From positions 1 to 64,000 of the forward strand of contig NZ_CAJNBK010000006.1 in NCBI RefSeq assembly GCF_905220975.1: DNA of 64,000 bases, in the 5' to 3' direction. A model generated the notes under the pieces. The model saw only the letters and a program-made list of their open reading frames with translations, was not told the origin of the DNA and ran no database searches. Made by a program: the position numbers and the translations under genes. Every line of letters starts with the position of its first letter. Position 1 is the stretch's first letter. The DNA is from Paraburkholderia haematera. GTDB lineage: Bacteria > Pseudomonadota > Gammaproteobacteria > Burkholderiales > Burkholderiaceae. Of this stretch, positions 53,696 through 61,708 are shown one piece after another.

Positions 53696-54496
53696 ATGAA
53701 TACATCGAACGTATCGCCGTTTACTGTAACCGTCGATATTGCGGACGAACGGATTGCACGTTTAACGTTCAGTCATCCTACGCGCAGGAATGCGCTCAGC
53801 ACGGAGTTGTTGTATGCGCTCGACTCGCACCTTACCGATCTTGCGGCGCGGCGGATACCGGTTGTGATACTTGGCAGCGGCGTTGGGCAGGACGTTTGGA
53901 GCGCGGGTCATGATCTTGGAGAGTTGATGCACGACCGCGATCCGATTGCCTATGGCAAGCCGTTGGAGCGGGTATTGCGCCGCGTGCGTGCTTACCCGGG
54001 CGTGGTGATTGCGATGGTGTCGGGTTCCGCGTGGGGCGGCGCGGTCGATCTGGCGATGAGTTGCGACCTGGTTGTTGCTGACGGCAGCGCGCGCTTCGCG
54101 ATGACGCCGGCGAACATTGGATTGCCTTATACGACGAGCGGCCTGCTACGTTTCTTCAACAACGTGCCGATTCACGTGCTGAAGGAAATGTTCTTCAGCG
54201 CGCAGCCACTTGACGCGGTGCGCGCCGAGCGTTTCGGCGTGATCAACCGATTGGTCGACAGCGACAAACTGGAAGCAACGGCGCTTGAAATGGCGCGCGG
54301 AATTGCGAGCAAGGCACCCTTGGCGGTCCAGGCCGTGAAGGAACAACTGCGGATACTTGAAGACTTGCAGCCTATGCCTGTGCAGGCGATGGAACAGATT
54401 GCCGAACTGCGTCGACAGGCATGCGAGAGCGCGGATTTCAGCGAGGGGCTGACCGCGTTTTCAGAGAGACGGCCCCCGGTGTTTAAAGGAGAGTGA
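53696..54496 (+). CDS. Enoyl-CoA hydratase-fold protein, methylmalonyl-CoA decarboxylase-like
   Basis: 266 residues of the crotonase fold. The oxyanion region SAGHDLGELMHDRDPIAYG and the segment GSAWGGAVDLAMSCDLVVAD and then ARFAMTPANIGLPYTTSGLL closely follow E. coli methylmalonyl-CoA decarboxylase (ScpB/YgfG), including the His-rich first loop GHDLGEL and the PYTTSG stretch. It would convert (methyl)malonyl-CoA to propionyl- or acetyl-CoA. No Shine-Dalgarno of note is visible. It is last in the LysR-linked cluster and followed by an iteron pair. Confidence 0.85.
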   Translation: MNTSNVSPFTVTVDIADERIARLTFSHPTRRNALSTELLYALDSHLTDLAARRIPVVILGSGVGQDVWSAGHDLGELMHDRDPIAYGKPLERVLRRVRAYPGVVIAMVSGSAWGGAVDLAMSCDLVVADGSARFAMTPANIGLPYTTSGLLRFFNNVPIHVLKEMFFSAQPLDAVRAERFGVINRLVDSDKLEATALEMARGIASKAPLAVQAVKEQLRILEDLQPMPVQAMEQIAELRRQACESADFSEGLTAFSERRPPVFKGE

Positions 54497-54596
54497 ACGA
54501 GGCGTTTGCCGGAACTCGCGAAGATGTTGGAGAAGGGCGGCTCAGGCAACGATGATGTGCCGAACGACGGCGCCGTTGCCGAAAGCATTTTCACAA

Positions 54597-54698
54597 ACAG
54601 CACCTGCACCAACAGCACCTGCACCAACAGCGCCAAAGGTGAGTCTTTCCGGGAGCAAAAAAAATGAACGAAAGACACCGCGGTGAGCTTTTCCGGGA
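54597..54698 (+). repeat. Distal iteron pair about 49 kb from the origin, with a 15-bp tandem repeat before it
   Basis: AAGGTGAGTCTTTCCGGGA (54636-54654) and GCGGTGAGCTTTTCCGGGA (54680-54698) match the iteron on the plus strand, 44 bp apart. Both carry TCCGGGA, a small variation of the origin type. Just before them a 15-bp unit (CAGCACCTGCACCAA) is repeated about two and a half times from 54598. The region 54497-54635 shows no gene. Confidence 0.75.
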
Positions 54699-54969
54699 AA
54701 GAGAAAGCGCGAAGCGCCCACGTGCAAGCGCCTTGCTGGACAACTCACCAACTTGCGTGCGTGAAACAGGCTACCGCATGGTTTTAAGAAGGGCGTTTCG
54801 GCGCGCGCAGCGCCGCCGGAAGTATGACGCCCTTGTCACTCACGCGGAGTGTGCGAGAACACGGATTCCAGATGCACCACTACCGTGACTGTGCGGGGGA
54901 CCCGCTTAAAAATTAGCGGTTTGAGCCGCTTTCTTTTGCCTACTTTTCTTTGCGGCAGGTGCGGCAGGT
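54699..54969. other. Intergenic region without recognised gene
   Basis: Between the iteron pair and the gene remnants. Short open frames here have no family resemblance. A pyrimidine-rich stretch (TTTCTTTTGCCTACTTTTCT) sits at about 54929-54948. Confidence 0.4.
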
Positions 54970-55074
54970 GCGGCCGGTGAGCATCCATGGCATCGACGGC
55001 GCAGTCGCGCACACGACGGTGCCCAACGCGAACACCGCCAGCGCGCTGAAGTACGCCGAGCGCGCGCCGAGTTG
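54970..55074 (-). pseudogene. Fragment of an MFS drug transporter
   Basis: About 35 codons on the minus strand read QLGARSAYFSALAVFALGTV and then VCATAPSMPWMLTGR. This is the loop 2-3 to helix 3-4 region of EmrB/DHA2-type MFS transporters (usual R-x-G-r-r-x-x-f-x-x-a-l-x-x-F-x-l-G-S). Nothing else of the transporter is present; the flanking codons do not continue the family. It abuts the regulator fragment on the other strand, so a deletion joined two genes. Confidence 0.55.
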
Positions 55075-55275
55075 CACAAAGACGGGCGCGACTGGCTGCT
55101 GCTCGAGAACCACTGCCCGATCTGCGCGGCGGCACGCACCTGCCAGGGTTTTTGCCGCTCGGAGTTGCAGTTGTTTGCGGAGATCGTCGGTGAGGAAGGT
55201 TCGATTGAGCGCGAGGAACACGTGCTTGCCGGGGCGCGGCGATGTGCCTATCGCGTGAGGCTGAAAAGCAAATGA
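55072..55275 (+). pseudogene. C-terminal fragment of a metal-binding HTH transcriptional regulator
   Basis: 67 codons contain DWLLLENHCPICAAARTCQG and FCRSELQLFAEIVGEEGSIE, then REEHVLAGARRCAYRV. This Cys-rich C-terminus (C-x2-C...C-x3-C...C) is typical of SufR/DeoR-like regulators that bind a metal or Fe-S cluster. The N-terminal helix-turn-helix part is absent. It adjoins an MFS fragment in the opposite direction, as if a divergent regulator/transporter pair had been reduced to remnants. Confidence 0.6.
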
Positions 55276-55486
55276 CATGGATTGACGCCCATGTTTATGC
55301 GCTTCGAATGGTTTAGACGATCAACTGCTTACCGCGAATTTTTTGCGAATTAATTTCCGCCTTTTCTATGCGAGGATAAAAAGTCAACGTTCACGTATGC
55401 GCGACGATGAGTCAATCCGCATACACGCGATAGCGCGCCGGACACGCCAGCCATGCGCGCTTCGCACCTCGCAAGGAAATACCGTC

Positions 55487-57670
55487 GTGAAACTTTCCGC
55501 TCGCCTTGGCGTGGCTGTTCTTGTCGTTCACAGTCTCCTTCCGCTCAGTGCGTCCGCGCAGTCGCAACTGACCTACACCACGTCATGGATCGGCAATAGC
55601 TTTGGCTTTGGCGACGGCAAATGGATGCAGCAGGACATCCAGGCGATCAGCGTCGGCGCCGATGGCACCGTGTACACCAATGCCCCCTGGGATGAAAGCG
55701 GCAGCGAAATTGCCGCCTATCGTGGGGGCGACAAGATCGCCGTGGCCGGCTCGACGCATGGCTGGGGCGCGGCGGGCGGCGATGCGCTCGCGACGAACCA
55801 TACGTACCTGTACGCGGCGATGTCGATCGGCAATGAGAGCAACGGGCTGGTCGGCGCGGACTATCCGCCGGCGAACCAGACCTGGTATGGCATCACGCGC
55901 CGCACGCTCGCCAATCTGGCGAACGGCGCGCCGTTCAACGGCGGCATCGGCAATAGCGCCAATGCCACGAAGAACAGTTTTCTTCGTCTGAACGCGGTGA
56001 CAACGGGCACCGATGCGGGTATCCGCGGGATGGCCGCTACCGATACTGAACTGTATGTCGCCGATACGTACAACAGCCGGATTGTCGTGCTCGATGCCAC
56101 ATCGATGCGGCGCCTGCGGTCATGGAATGTGCCCTCGCCAGGGCGAATCGCGTTGGACACCGATTCGACGCTGTGGGTGATGAGCGGGGTTTCGTCTGGA
56201 AACCTAAGCATTCTGCACTACGCCGCTGATGGCACGGCACTCTCCGGCACATTGGCGTTGCCCGCCGGCACGGTACCGACCGACATCGCAATCGCACCGT
56301 CAAGGCAAATCCTGGTCGCCGACAACGGACCGGCGCAGCAGATCCTCGTCTTCAACCGGCTTGCCGACGGTCAGCCGCGAGCCGCCGCGTCGATCGGCAC
56401 GCGCGATGGCATCTTCCACGTGACCAAGGGTGTGCCGGGCAACTGGCGCTTCAATGGCATCACGGGCATTGGTGTCGATCCGGCCGGCAATCTGTACGTC
56501 GCGCAGAATGGCGAAGGTCCGCGGCCGCTCGGCTCGGCGTCGGTCGGTCAAGGGGCTGTGCTCGAAAGCTATGTGCTCGGCACGCATGCCTTCAACTGGC
56601 GGCTGTACGGACTGGCCTTTGTCGATAGCGCCGCGTTCGATCCAGCGACGCCGAATTCGGTCTACACCGGCTCGAAGCGCTTCACGCTCGATTACAGGCG
56701 GCCGGTCGGCCAGGAATGGTCGTACGCGGGATTCACGCTCGACCGCTTCGACTATCCCGACGACCCGGCATTTCACCAGCCGCGTGGCGTGCGAGGTGAG
56801 CCGATGGTGCGGCGAATCGACGGTAGACGCTATCTCTACACACTCGATCCCGGTGCGCACTATCTGAATGTGTATCGCTTCGACGCGGCACATGGCGAAG
56901 TGGCGATTCCGTCCGGTTTGTTGGCGCAAAATCCGCTGCCGGGCACGTGGCCCGCAGGGCAGCCGACGTATGGCGAATGGCTGTGGCGCGACAGCAATGG
57001 CAACGGCACTGTGGACGCCAGCGAGATCATCGGTAATCCGTCGACGGGCAGCACGGTCGGCAACGGCTTCTGGTGGGTCGATACGCCGGGTAACGTATGG
57101 CTCGCCACGCCGACGAGCGGCATCCGCGAGATGCCGTTACAAGGCATCGATTCCGCCGGCAATCCGATCTACACGTACGCGAGTTCGAAGATGTTCGCGA
57201 TGCCGCAACCGTTCACGCGGATCGCGCGAATTGTTTACGTTGCCGAGACCGACACGATGTACATATCGGGCTTTACCAGTGCGATCCCGTGGGATTCGAC
57301 GCACTGGAAGGAGGCCGGCCCGGTGCTCGCGCGCTATGACAACTGGCGTTCCGGCACACCGACGCAGCAATACACGGTCTCATTGCCATGGAACACGCAA
57401 AGCAATCCGCAGACGACGACGGTCGGCGTCGCGGTGGCGGGCCATTACATCTTCGTCGCGGAGTTGTACACCGCGAAGGTGGATGTCTACGACACGCGCA
57501 ACGGACAGGCGGTCGGCTATATGACGCCGGGAGCGAGCGTCGGCAAGACCAGCGGCTGGGTGGATGTCTATCTCGGCATCAGCGCGGTGCGGCGTGACAA
57601 TGGCGAATACGTCGTCCTGCTGGAAGATGACGCGCGCGCGAAAATCCTGATGTATCGATGGACGCCTTGA
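55487..57670 (+). CDS. Exported beta-propeller-like (NHL-type repeat) protein
   Basis: 727 residues from GTG 55487, chosen because AAGGAAA lies just upstream and a signal peptide begins there (LGVAVLVVHSLLPLSASAQS). The mature protein has repeated strands typical of NHL or SMP-30-like propellers: VGADGTVYTNAPWD, IRGMAATDTELYVADTYNSR then IVVLDATSMRRLRSW, GIGVDPAGNLYVAQNGEGPR and VGVAVAGHYIFVAELYTAKV. A dockerin/EF-like stretch DSNGNGTVDASEI near 502-514 could bind calcium. No enzymatic motif is recognised. It is likely periplasmic or secreted and stands alone. Confidence 0.75.
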   Translation: MKLSARLGVAVLVVHSLLPLSASAQSQLTYTTSWIGNSFGFGDGKWMQQDIQAISVGADGTVYTNAPWDESGSEIAAYRGGDKIAVAGSTHGWGAAGGDALATNHTYLYAAMSIGNESNGLVGADYPPANQTWYGITRRTLANLANGAPFNGGIGNSANATKNSFLRLNAVTTGTDAGIRGMAATDTELYVADTYNSRIVVLDATSMRRLRSWNVPSPGRIALDTDSTLWVMSGVSSGNLSILHYAADGTALSGTLALPAGTVPTDIAIAPSRQILVADNGPAQQILVFNRLADGQPRAAASIGTRDGIFHVTKGVPGNWRFNGITGIGVDPAGNLYVAQNGEGPRPLGSASVGQGAVLESYVLGTHAFNWRLYGLAFVDSAAFDPATPNSVYTGSKRFTLDYRRPVGQEWSYAGFTLDRFDYPDDPAFHQPRGVRGEPMVRRIDGRRYLYTLDPGAHYLNVYRFDAAHGEVAIPSGLLAQNPLPGTWPAGQPTYGEWLWRDSNGNGTVDASEIIGNPSTGSTVGNGFWWVDTPGNVWLATPTSGIREMPLQGIDSAGNPIYTYASSKMFAMPQPFTRIARIVYVAETDTMYISGFTSAIPWDSTHWKEAGPVLARYDNWRSGTPTQQYTVSLPWNTQSNPQTTTVGVAVAGHYIFVAELYTAKVDVYDTRNGQAVGYMTPGASVGKTSGWVDVYLGISAVRRDNGEYVVLLEDDARAKILMYRWTP

Positions 57671-57791
57671 GGCGGATCAAGTGGATCGCGCTGAGTCCGA
57701 TCACGAATGGACGGCAGCGCACGATCGGTATATAACAACGTGAAAGGATGGCTTTGTTCACTGACGCGTGGGACCGGAGAGAAATATCATC

Positions 57792-58049
57792 ATGACGCAA
57801 GACGTAACGCCTAAGCCGCCCCCGGGCGACCGGCCCGATCTGGAACACCTCGACGCAGCGCTCAGTCACGTGGGTCAGCAGGTATCGTCCGGCAGCATCG
57901 CTTCGGGTGCCGCAAAGGGCATTCTGTATAGCCTGATCGAAACCCTCGGCGCCTTCGTTGGCGATCCCGATTTGCCGGAGCACGCACGTTCGGGTTACGA
58001 GGGGCTGCTGGAAGCCGCCCGCGAATTGCGCGCGAAGCTCGACCGCTAG
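57792..58049 (+). CDS. Small conserved-type hypothetical protein
   Basis: 85 residues starting at ATG 57792 after GGAGAG. Proline-rich start (TPKPPPGDRPD), then helical (LEHLDAALSHVGQQVSSGSI, GLLEAARELRAKLDR). There is no signal peptide. Not recognised. It is convergent with the YcaQ-type gene 21 bp away. Confidence 0.55.
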   Translation: MTQDVTPKPPPGDRPDLEHLDAALSHVGQQVSSGSIASGAAKGILYSLIETLGAFVGDPDLPEHARSGYEGLLEAARELRAKLDR

Positions 58050-58070
58050 AGGGCGTGGCGCGCGGCGCGG

Positions 58071-59294
58071 TTACGCTTCCATTCTGCTGTCTACGCTCAA
58101 CGCCGCAAGCCATTCCGGCGGCGCGGATGCGATTTCCAGTTGCGGCGTGCCGTGCCAGTCCGCACAGCGCTGCAGAGCGCGGCGCAGATCGCCTGCAAGC
58201 CTCGCACTGAGTCGCACGCCGGGTTCGATGTGCAGCGATTTCAATTCGAACACGCCGCTGGTCCGATGCGCCTTCGCATCCACGCGGCCCACCAGGCGTC
58301 CCCGGCTCAAAAGCGGCAACACGAAGTAGCCGTATTTGCGCTTCGCAGCCGGTGTATAGCATTCGATCGCATAGTCGAAGTCGAAGAGCGCGGCGGCGCG
58401 CTTGCGGTCCCACACCACCGGATCGAACGGCGACAGCACGGTGGTGACGGTTGAAGCGAGCGTGCCGGTCGCTGCGTCGTCGATCATCGGCGCGAATTCA
58501 TGATGGACGAACGTGTCCTGCTTCCAGCCGTCCACGTGCACGGGGATCAGCTCACCCTGATCCGCGAGCGCACGCAGATCGTCGCGATAGGGGCGGCGTG
58601 GCAGCCGGTAGTAATCGGCGACCCAATCGGCGCGCACAACGCCGAGCGCGCGGCAGGTCCGGCGCAACGCTTCCTCGGTGACGGTTTCGCGTGGCTGCAG
58701 GTCGCGCGCGTCGTCCCAATCCGGTAGCACGCGTTCGGTCAGATCGTAGACACGATGAAAATTGCGCCGCTCGGCCACCATCAATTGCCCGATCGCGAAC
58801 AGCACCTCCAGGTGCCGCTTCTCCGGCTTCCAGTCCCACCAGCCGTTGCTCTTGCCCGCCTCGCGGGCGAAGTCCGCTGAGCGCACGGGGCCCGTCGCAC
58901 GAATATGCGCGAGCAGTTTCTCGATCGCCTTGCGATGCTTCTTGTGCCACTCGGCCGCGTATTTCCACCCCATGCCGCTCGGGTCGAGCATGCGGTGGCG
59001 GAGCAGGCCGTAGTCTTCGGTCGGGACGAAACAGGCTTCATGCGACCAGTATTCGAACAGCTTGCCTTCGGCGAGATGCTCGTCGAGCCATTGCTGCGGA
59101 TACGCGCCGAGCCGGCTGAACAGCACGAGATACGGACTACGCGCGACGACGTGGATCGTATCGATCTGCAATTGCGCCATGCGGCGGATCGCGTCGAGCA
59201 CGTCGGCTTTGACGGCCTTGCGGCGCGGTGGCGTCAGCAAACCTTGCGCGGCCAGATGCAGGGTACGCGCGGCAGATAACGGAAGAGTCTTCAC
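58071..59294 (-). CDS. YcaQ-type winged-helix DNA glycosylase-like protein
   Basis: 407 residues of the HTH_42/YcaQ (AlkX) family, whose E. coli member unhooks DNA interstrand crosslinks. Family features are LQIDTIHVVARSPYLVLFSR, GKLFEYWSHEACFVPTEDY, the catalytic-site-like QxD (LQIDTI), FDPVVWDRKRAAALFDFDYA then IECYTPAAKRKYGYFVLPLL, and the end LARLAGDLRRAL-like segment. Full length. It is, with the AlkD-like gene, the second alkylation- or crosslink-repair enzyme in the window. Confidence 0.88.
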   Translation of the reverse strand: MKTLPLSAARTLHLAAQGLLTPPRRKAVKADVLDAIRRMAQLQIDTIHVVARSPYLVLFSRLGAYPQQWLDEHLAEGKLFEYWSHEACFVPTEDYGLLRHRMLDPSGMGWKYAAEWHKKHRKAIEKLLAHIRATGPVRSADFAREAGKSNGWWDWKPEKRHLEVLFAIGQLMVAERRNFHRVYDLTERVLPDWDDARDLQPRETVTEEALRRTCRALGVVRADWVADYYRLPRRPYRDDLRALADQGELIPVHVDGWKQDTFVHHEFAPMIDDAATGTLASTVTTVLSPFDPVVWDRKRAAALFDFDYAIECYTPAAKRKYGYFVLPLLSRGRLVGRVDAKAHRTSGVFELKSLHIEPGVRLSARLAGDLRRALQRCADWHGTPQLEIASAPPEWLAALSVDSRMEA

Positions 59295-59384
59295 GCGGGC
59301 GTCGGTTACGGGTTTGGGTCAATGAATGACGGCGATGGGAGCCGACCCGAGGTCCGGTCTGGATCAGCAGCCGCTACTGTAGCC

Positions 59385-59663
59385 TTACCAGTCGCGCTTG
59401 TGGTGCTTGTCCCAGCCGCGGTGCCGGCCATGATCATGGCGCTCGCGATACTCGCGGTAGTAATCGCCGCGATACCCATAGCCATATACAGGTTGCACAG
59501 GCGCATAAACAACCGGCGGGGGCGCATAAACCACGGGCGGCGGGACAACCATGAGGCCGGGTGTGTTGACGAACACGCCGATGTCCACCCGGGCCGAGGC
59601 AGAGGTCGATGCGCAGATGGCGCCAAGGCCGAAGGCGGCGAAAACGATCGCGCGTTGGATCAT
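59385..59663 (-). CDS. Small exported protein with PPVVYAP repeats
   Basis: 92 residues. A signal peptide (AIVFAAFGLGAICASTSASA) is followed by VDIGVFVNTPG, then two PPPVVYAP repeats, and a Y/H/R-rich basic end (DYYREYRERHDHGRHRGWDK). Proteins of this layout are common in Burkholderiales and unassigned in function. The repeated VVYAP codons create GCGCATAAAC half-sites that resemble parS halves; this is coincidental. Confidence 0.7.
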   Translation of the reverse strand: MIQRAIVFAAFGLGAICASTSASARVDIGVFVNTPGLMVVPPPVVYAPPPVVYAPVQPVYGYGYRGDYYREYRERHDHGRHRGWDKHHKRDW

Positions 59664-59903
59664 GCTTGTCTCCTGTTTCGAAAGAGCCGGCCATTCACTG
59701 TCGAATGGCTGACGACAATATTACAAAACAGAAAGAAAGACAGGTGCAACCAGTTGAAGTCGTGTGTAACAGCAGATTACCCCGTGGCGCTTTGCGGTGA
59801 CGCGAGGGCGGCGGGAGGGCGGCGGGAGGGCGCAGCGGGCCGGTGTCCGGCAGGTCGCGCGGGCCAGCGGCCGGACCCGCGGCTGTGACGAACCACGCCT
59901 CCT

Positions 59904-61616
59904 TCAAGCCCCCAAAGCGATCGCTTCTCCCGCCGCTACCGCCAGCAGCTGGTGGATTTGCGCAACCACCGCCGCGCCTTCTCCGACCGCCGCCGCGACG
60001 CGTTTCGTCGAACCGGCGCGCGCGTCGCCGATGGCATACACACCCTCGACAGTCGTAGCAAGATCGCAGACGGAGGCGCCGTCCACGCTGGTGCCGGTCA
60101 GCACGAAGCCCTTGTCGTCCAGCTGCACGCCGCAGGTGCGCAGCCAATCGGTATTCGGATCCGCGCCCGTGAAAAGGAACAGATGCCGCGTATCGAAGCT
60201 TTCGGTGCCGTCCGGCAACGGGTTCTTCAACGAGACCGAGGCCAGCCCGATTTCATCCGCATCGAGCCGCCCGATTTCCGAATTCGGATGCACGATGACG
60301 TTCGGCAGCGAGCGGATCCGGTCAATCAGATAGCGCGACATGGTGGCCTCGAAGCCGCTTCGGCGGATCAACACATGGACCTTCGCAGCGTGCGTCGCCA
60401 GATAGACGATTGCCTGGCCCGCTGAATTGCCGCCGCCCACGAGCACGACCTCCTGGCGCTTGCAGAGCTTGGCCTCGACCGGCGACGCCCAGTAGTAGAC
60501 GCCGCGCCCGTCGAAGCGGTCGAGTCCTTCGATCGCCGGGCGCCGATAGACCGCGCCGCTCGCGATCACGATGGTGCGGGAGGTGATCTGGCCGCCGCAC
60601 TTGAGATCCAGCCGATATGGCGACTCCGCACACTGCAGCGCCTTCACATGGACTGGAATCGCGACATGCGCGCCGAATTTCTGCGCCTGCACGAACGCGC
60701 GCCCCGCCAACGCCTGACCGGAGATGCCGGTCGGAAAGCCGAGATAGTTTTCGATCCGCGAACTGGCACCCGCCTGGCCGCCCGGCGCACGGCTGTCGAG
60801 CACGATTACCGAGAGGCCTTCGGACGCCGCATACACCGCCGTGGCAAGGCCGGCCGGTCCCGCGCCGACGATCGCGACATCGTACACATGCGAATCGTCG
60901 AGATCGGGCAGCAGGCCGAGGCAGGTAGCGAGTTCCGGCGTGCTCGGATGGCGCAGCACCGTGCCGTCCGGGCAGATCACCAGCGGCATGTCTTCTTTCT
61001 GCGCGGCGAATTGCTCGATCAGACGCAGCGCGTCTTCATCGCGTTCGTCAATGACCGAGTGGGGATGACCGTTGCGTGACAGGAAGCCTTGCAACATCAC
61101 GAGCCGGGCATCGCTACTATTACCGATCAGGATCGGGCCGCCGGCGCCTTTCTCGATCAGCGATACGCGCCGCAGAATCAGCGCACGCATGATGCGCTCG
61201 CCCAGTTCCGCCTCGGCGACAATCAGCGCGCGCAGCTTGTCCGGCGGAATCAGTAACGCGTCGACCGGGCTGAGGGCCATGCCGTTGACCAGCGCGGGCC
61301 GCCCGGATAACTGACCGACTTCGGCGAGAAAATGTTTGGCGCCGTGCTCGGCAATCAGGACTTCGCGCCCGATGCCATCGCGCTGATAAATCTTCACGCG
61401 CCCATTCAACACCACGAACATGCCTGGCCCGGTGTGGCCGGTTTCGAACAGCAGTTCACCGGCTTCCCAGTGGCCCACCTCGCCGAACCGGCGCAGACGA
61501 TCCATTTCTGCGCACGTGAGTTCGGGGAACATCTGATGCATGCGCGTCGAAAGCGACGAAAATGGCGCGTCGGCGACGACGGTTTGTTGCCCTTCTGCTT
61601 CTTGAGTCGACAGCAT
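59904..61616 (-). CDS. Cyclic-nucleotide-binding domain fused to thioredoxin-reductase-like flavoprotein
   Basis: 570 residues. The N-terminus is a CRP-type cNMP-binding domain (about 22-145, GELLFETGHTGPGMFVVLNG, FLAEVGQLSGRPAL). Next is a thioredoxin-like segment (about 160-235). The C-terminal 320 residues are a TrxB-type fold with VAIVGAGPAGLATAVYAASE, GGQAGASSRIENYLGFP, VVLVGGGNSAGQAIVYLA and EGVYAIGDARAGSTKRVAAA. The redox CxxC expected near the GVYYWASPVEAKLC stretch is missing. ATG 61616 follows GGAG. The fusion is known in several bacteria; its electron partner is not. Confidence 0.88.
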   Translation of the reverse strand: MLSTQEAEGQQTVVADAPFSSLSTRMHQMFPELTCAEMDRLRRFGEVGHWEAGELLFETGHTGPGMFVVLNGRVKIYQRDGIGREVLIAEHGAKHFLAEVGQLSGRPALVNGMALSPVDALLIPPDKLRALIVAEAELGERIMRALILRRVSLIEKGAGGPILIGNSSDARLVMLQGFLSRNGHPHSVIDERDEDALRLIEQFAAQKEDMPLVICPDGTVLRHPSTPELATCLGLLPDLDDSHVYDVAIVGAGPAGLATAVYAASEGLSVIVLDSRAPGGQAGASSRIENYLGFPTGISGQALAGRAFVQAQKFGAHVAIPVHVKALQCAESPYRLDLKCGGQITSRTIVIASGAVYRRPAIEGLDRFDGRGVYYWASPVEAKLCKRQEVVLVGGGNSAGQAIVYLATHAAKVHVLIRRSGFEATMSRYLIDRIRSLPNVIVHPNSEIGRLDADEIGLASVSLKNPLPDGTESFDTRHLFLFTGADPNTDWLRTCGVQLDDKGFVLTGTSVDGASVCDLATTVEGVYAIGDARAGSTKRVAAAVGEGAAVVAQIHQLLAVAAGEAIALGA

Positions 61617-61708
61617 TGAACCGCTCCTTCGGTGTTCATCCTGATTGATCGACACGGGGGCGAAGCGGCGCGGGCGCGCGGGCGCGCCGATGTGAATGCG
61701 CTGCTGCG

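Noticed and set aside
55288..55300. GTTTATGCGC parS-like half site
   Set aside because: Only one arm matches; the other arm reads TTCGAA.
59500..59535. GCGCATAAAC half-sites resembling parS
   Set aside because: They arise from repeated VVYAP codons in a gene; the full palindrome is absent.
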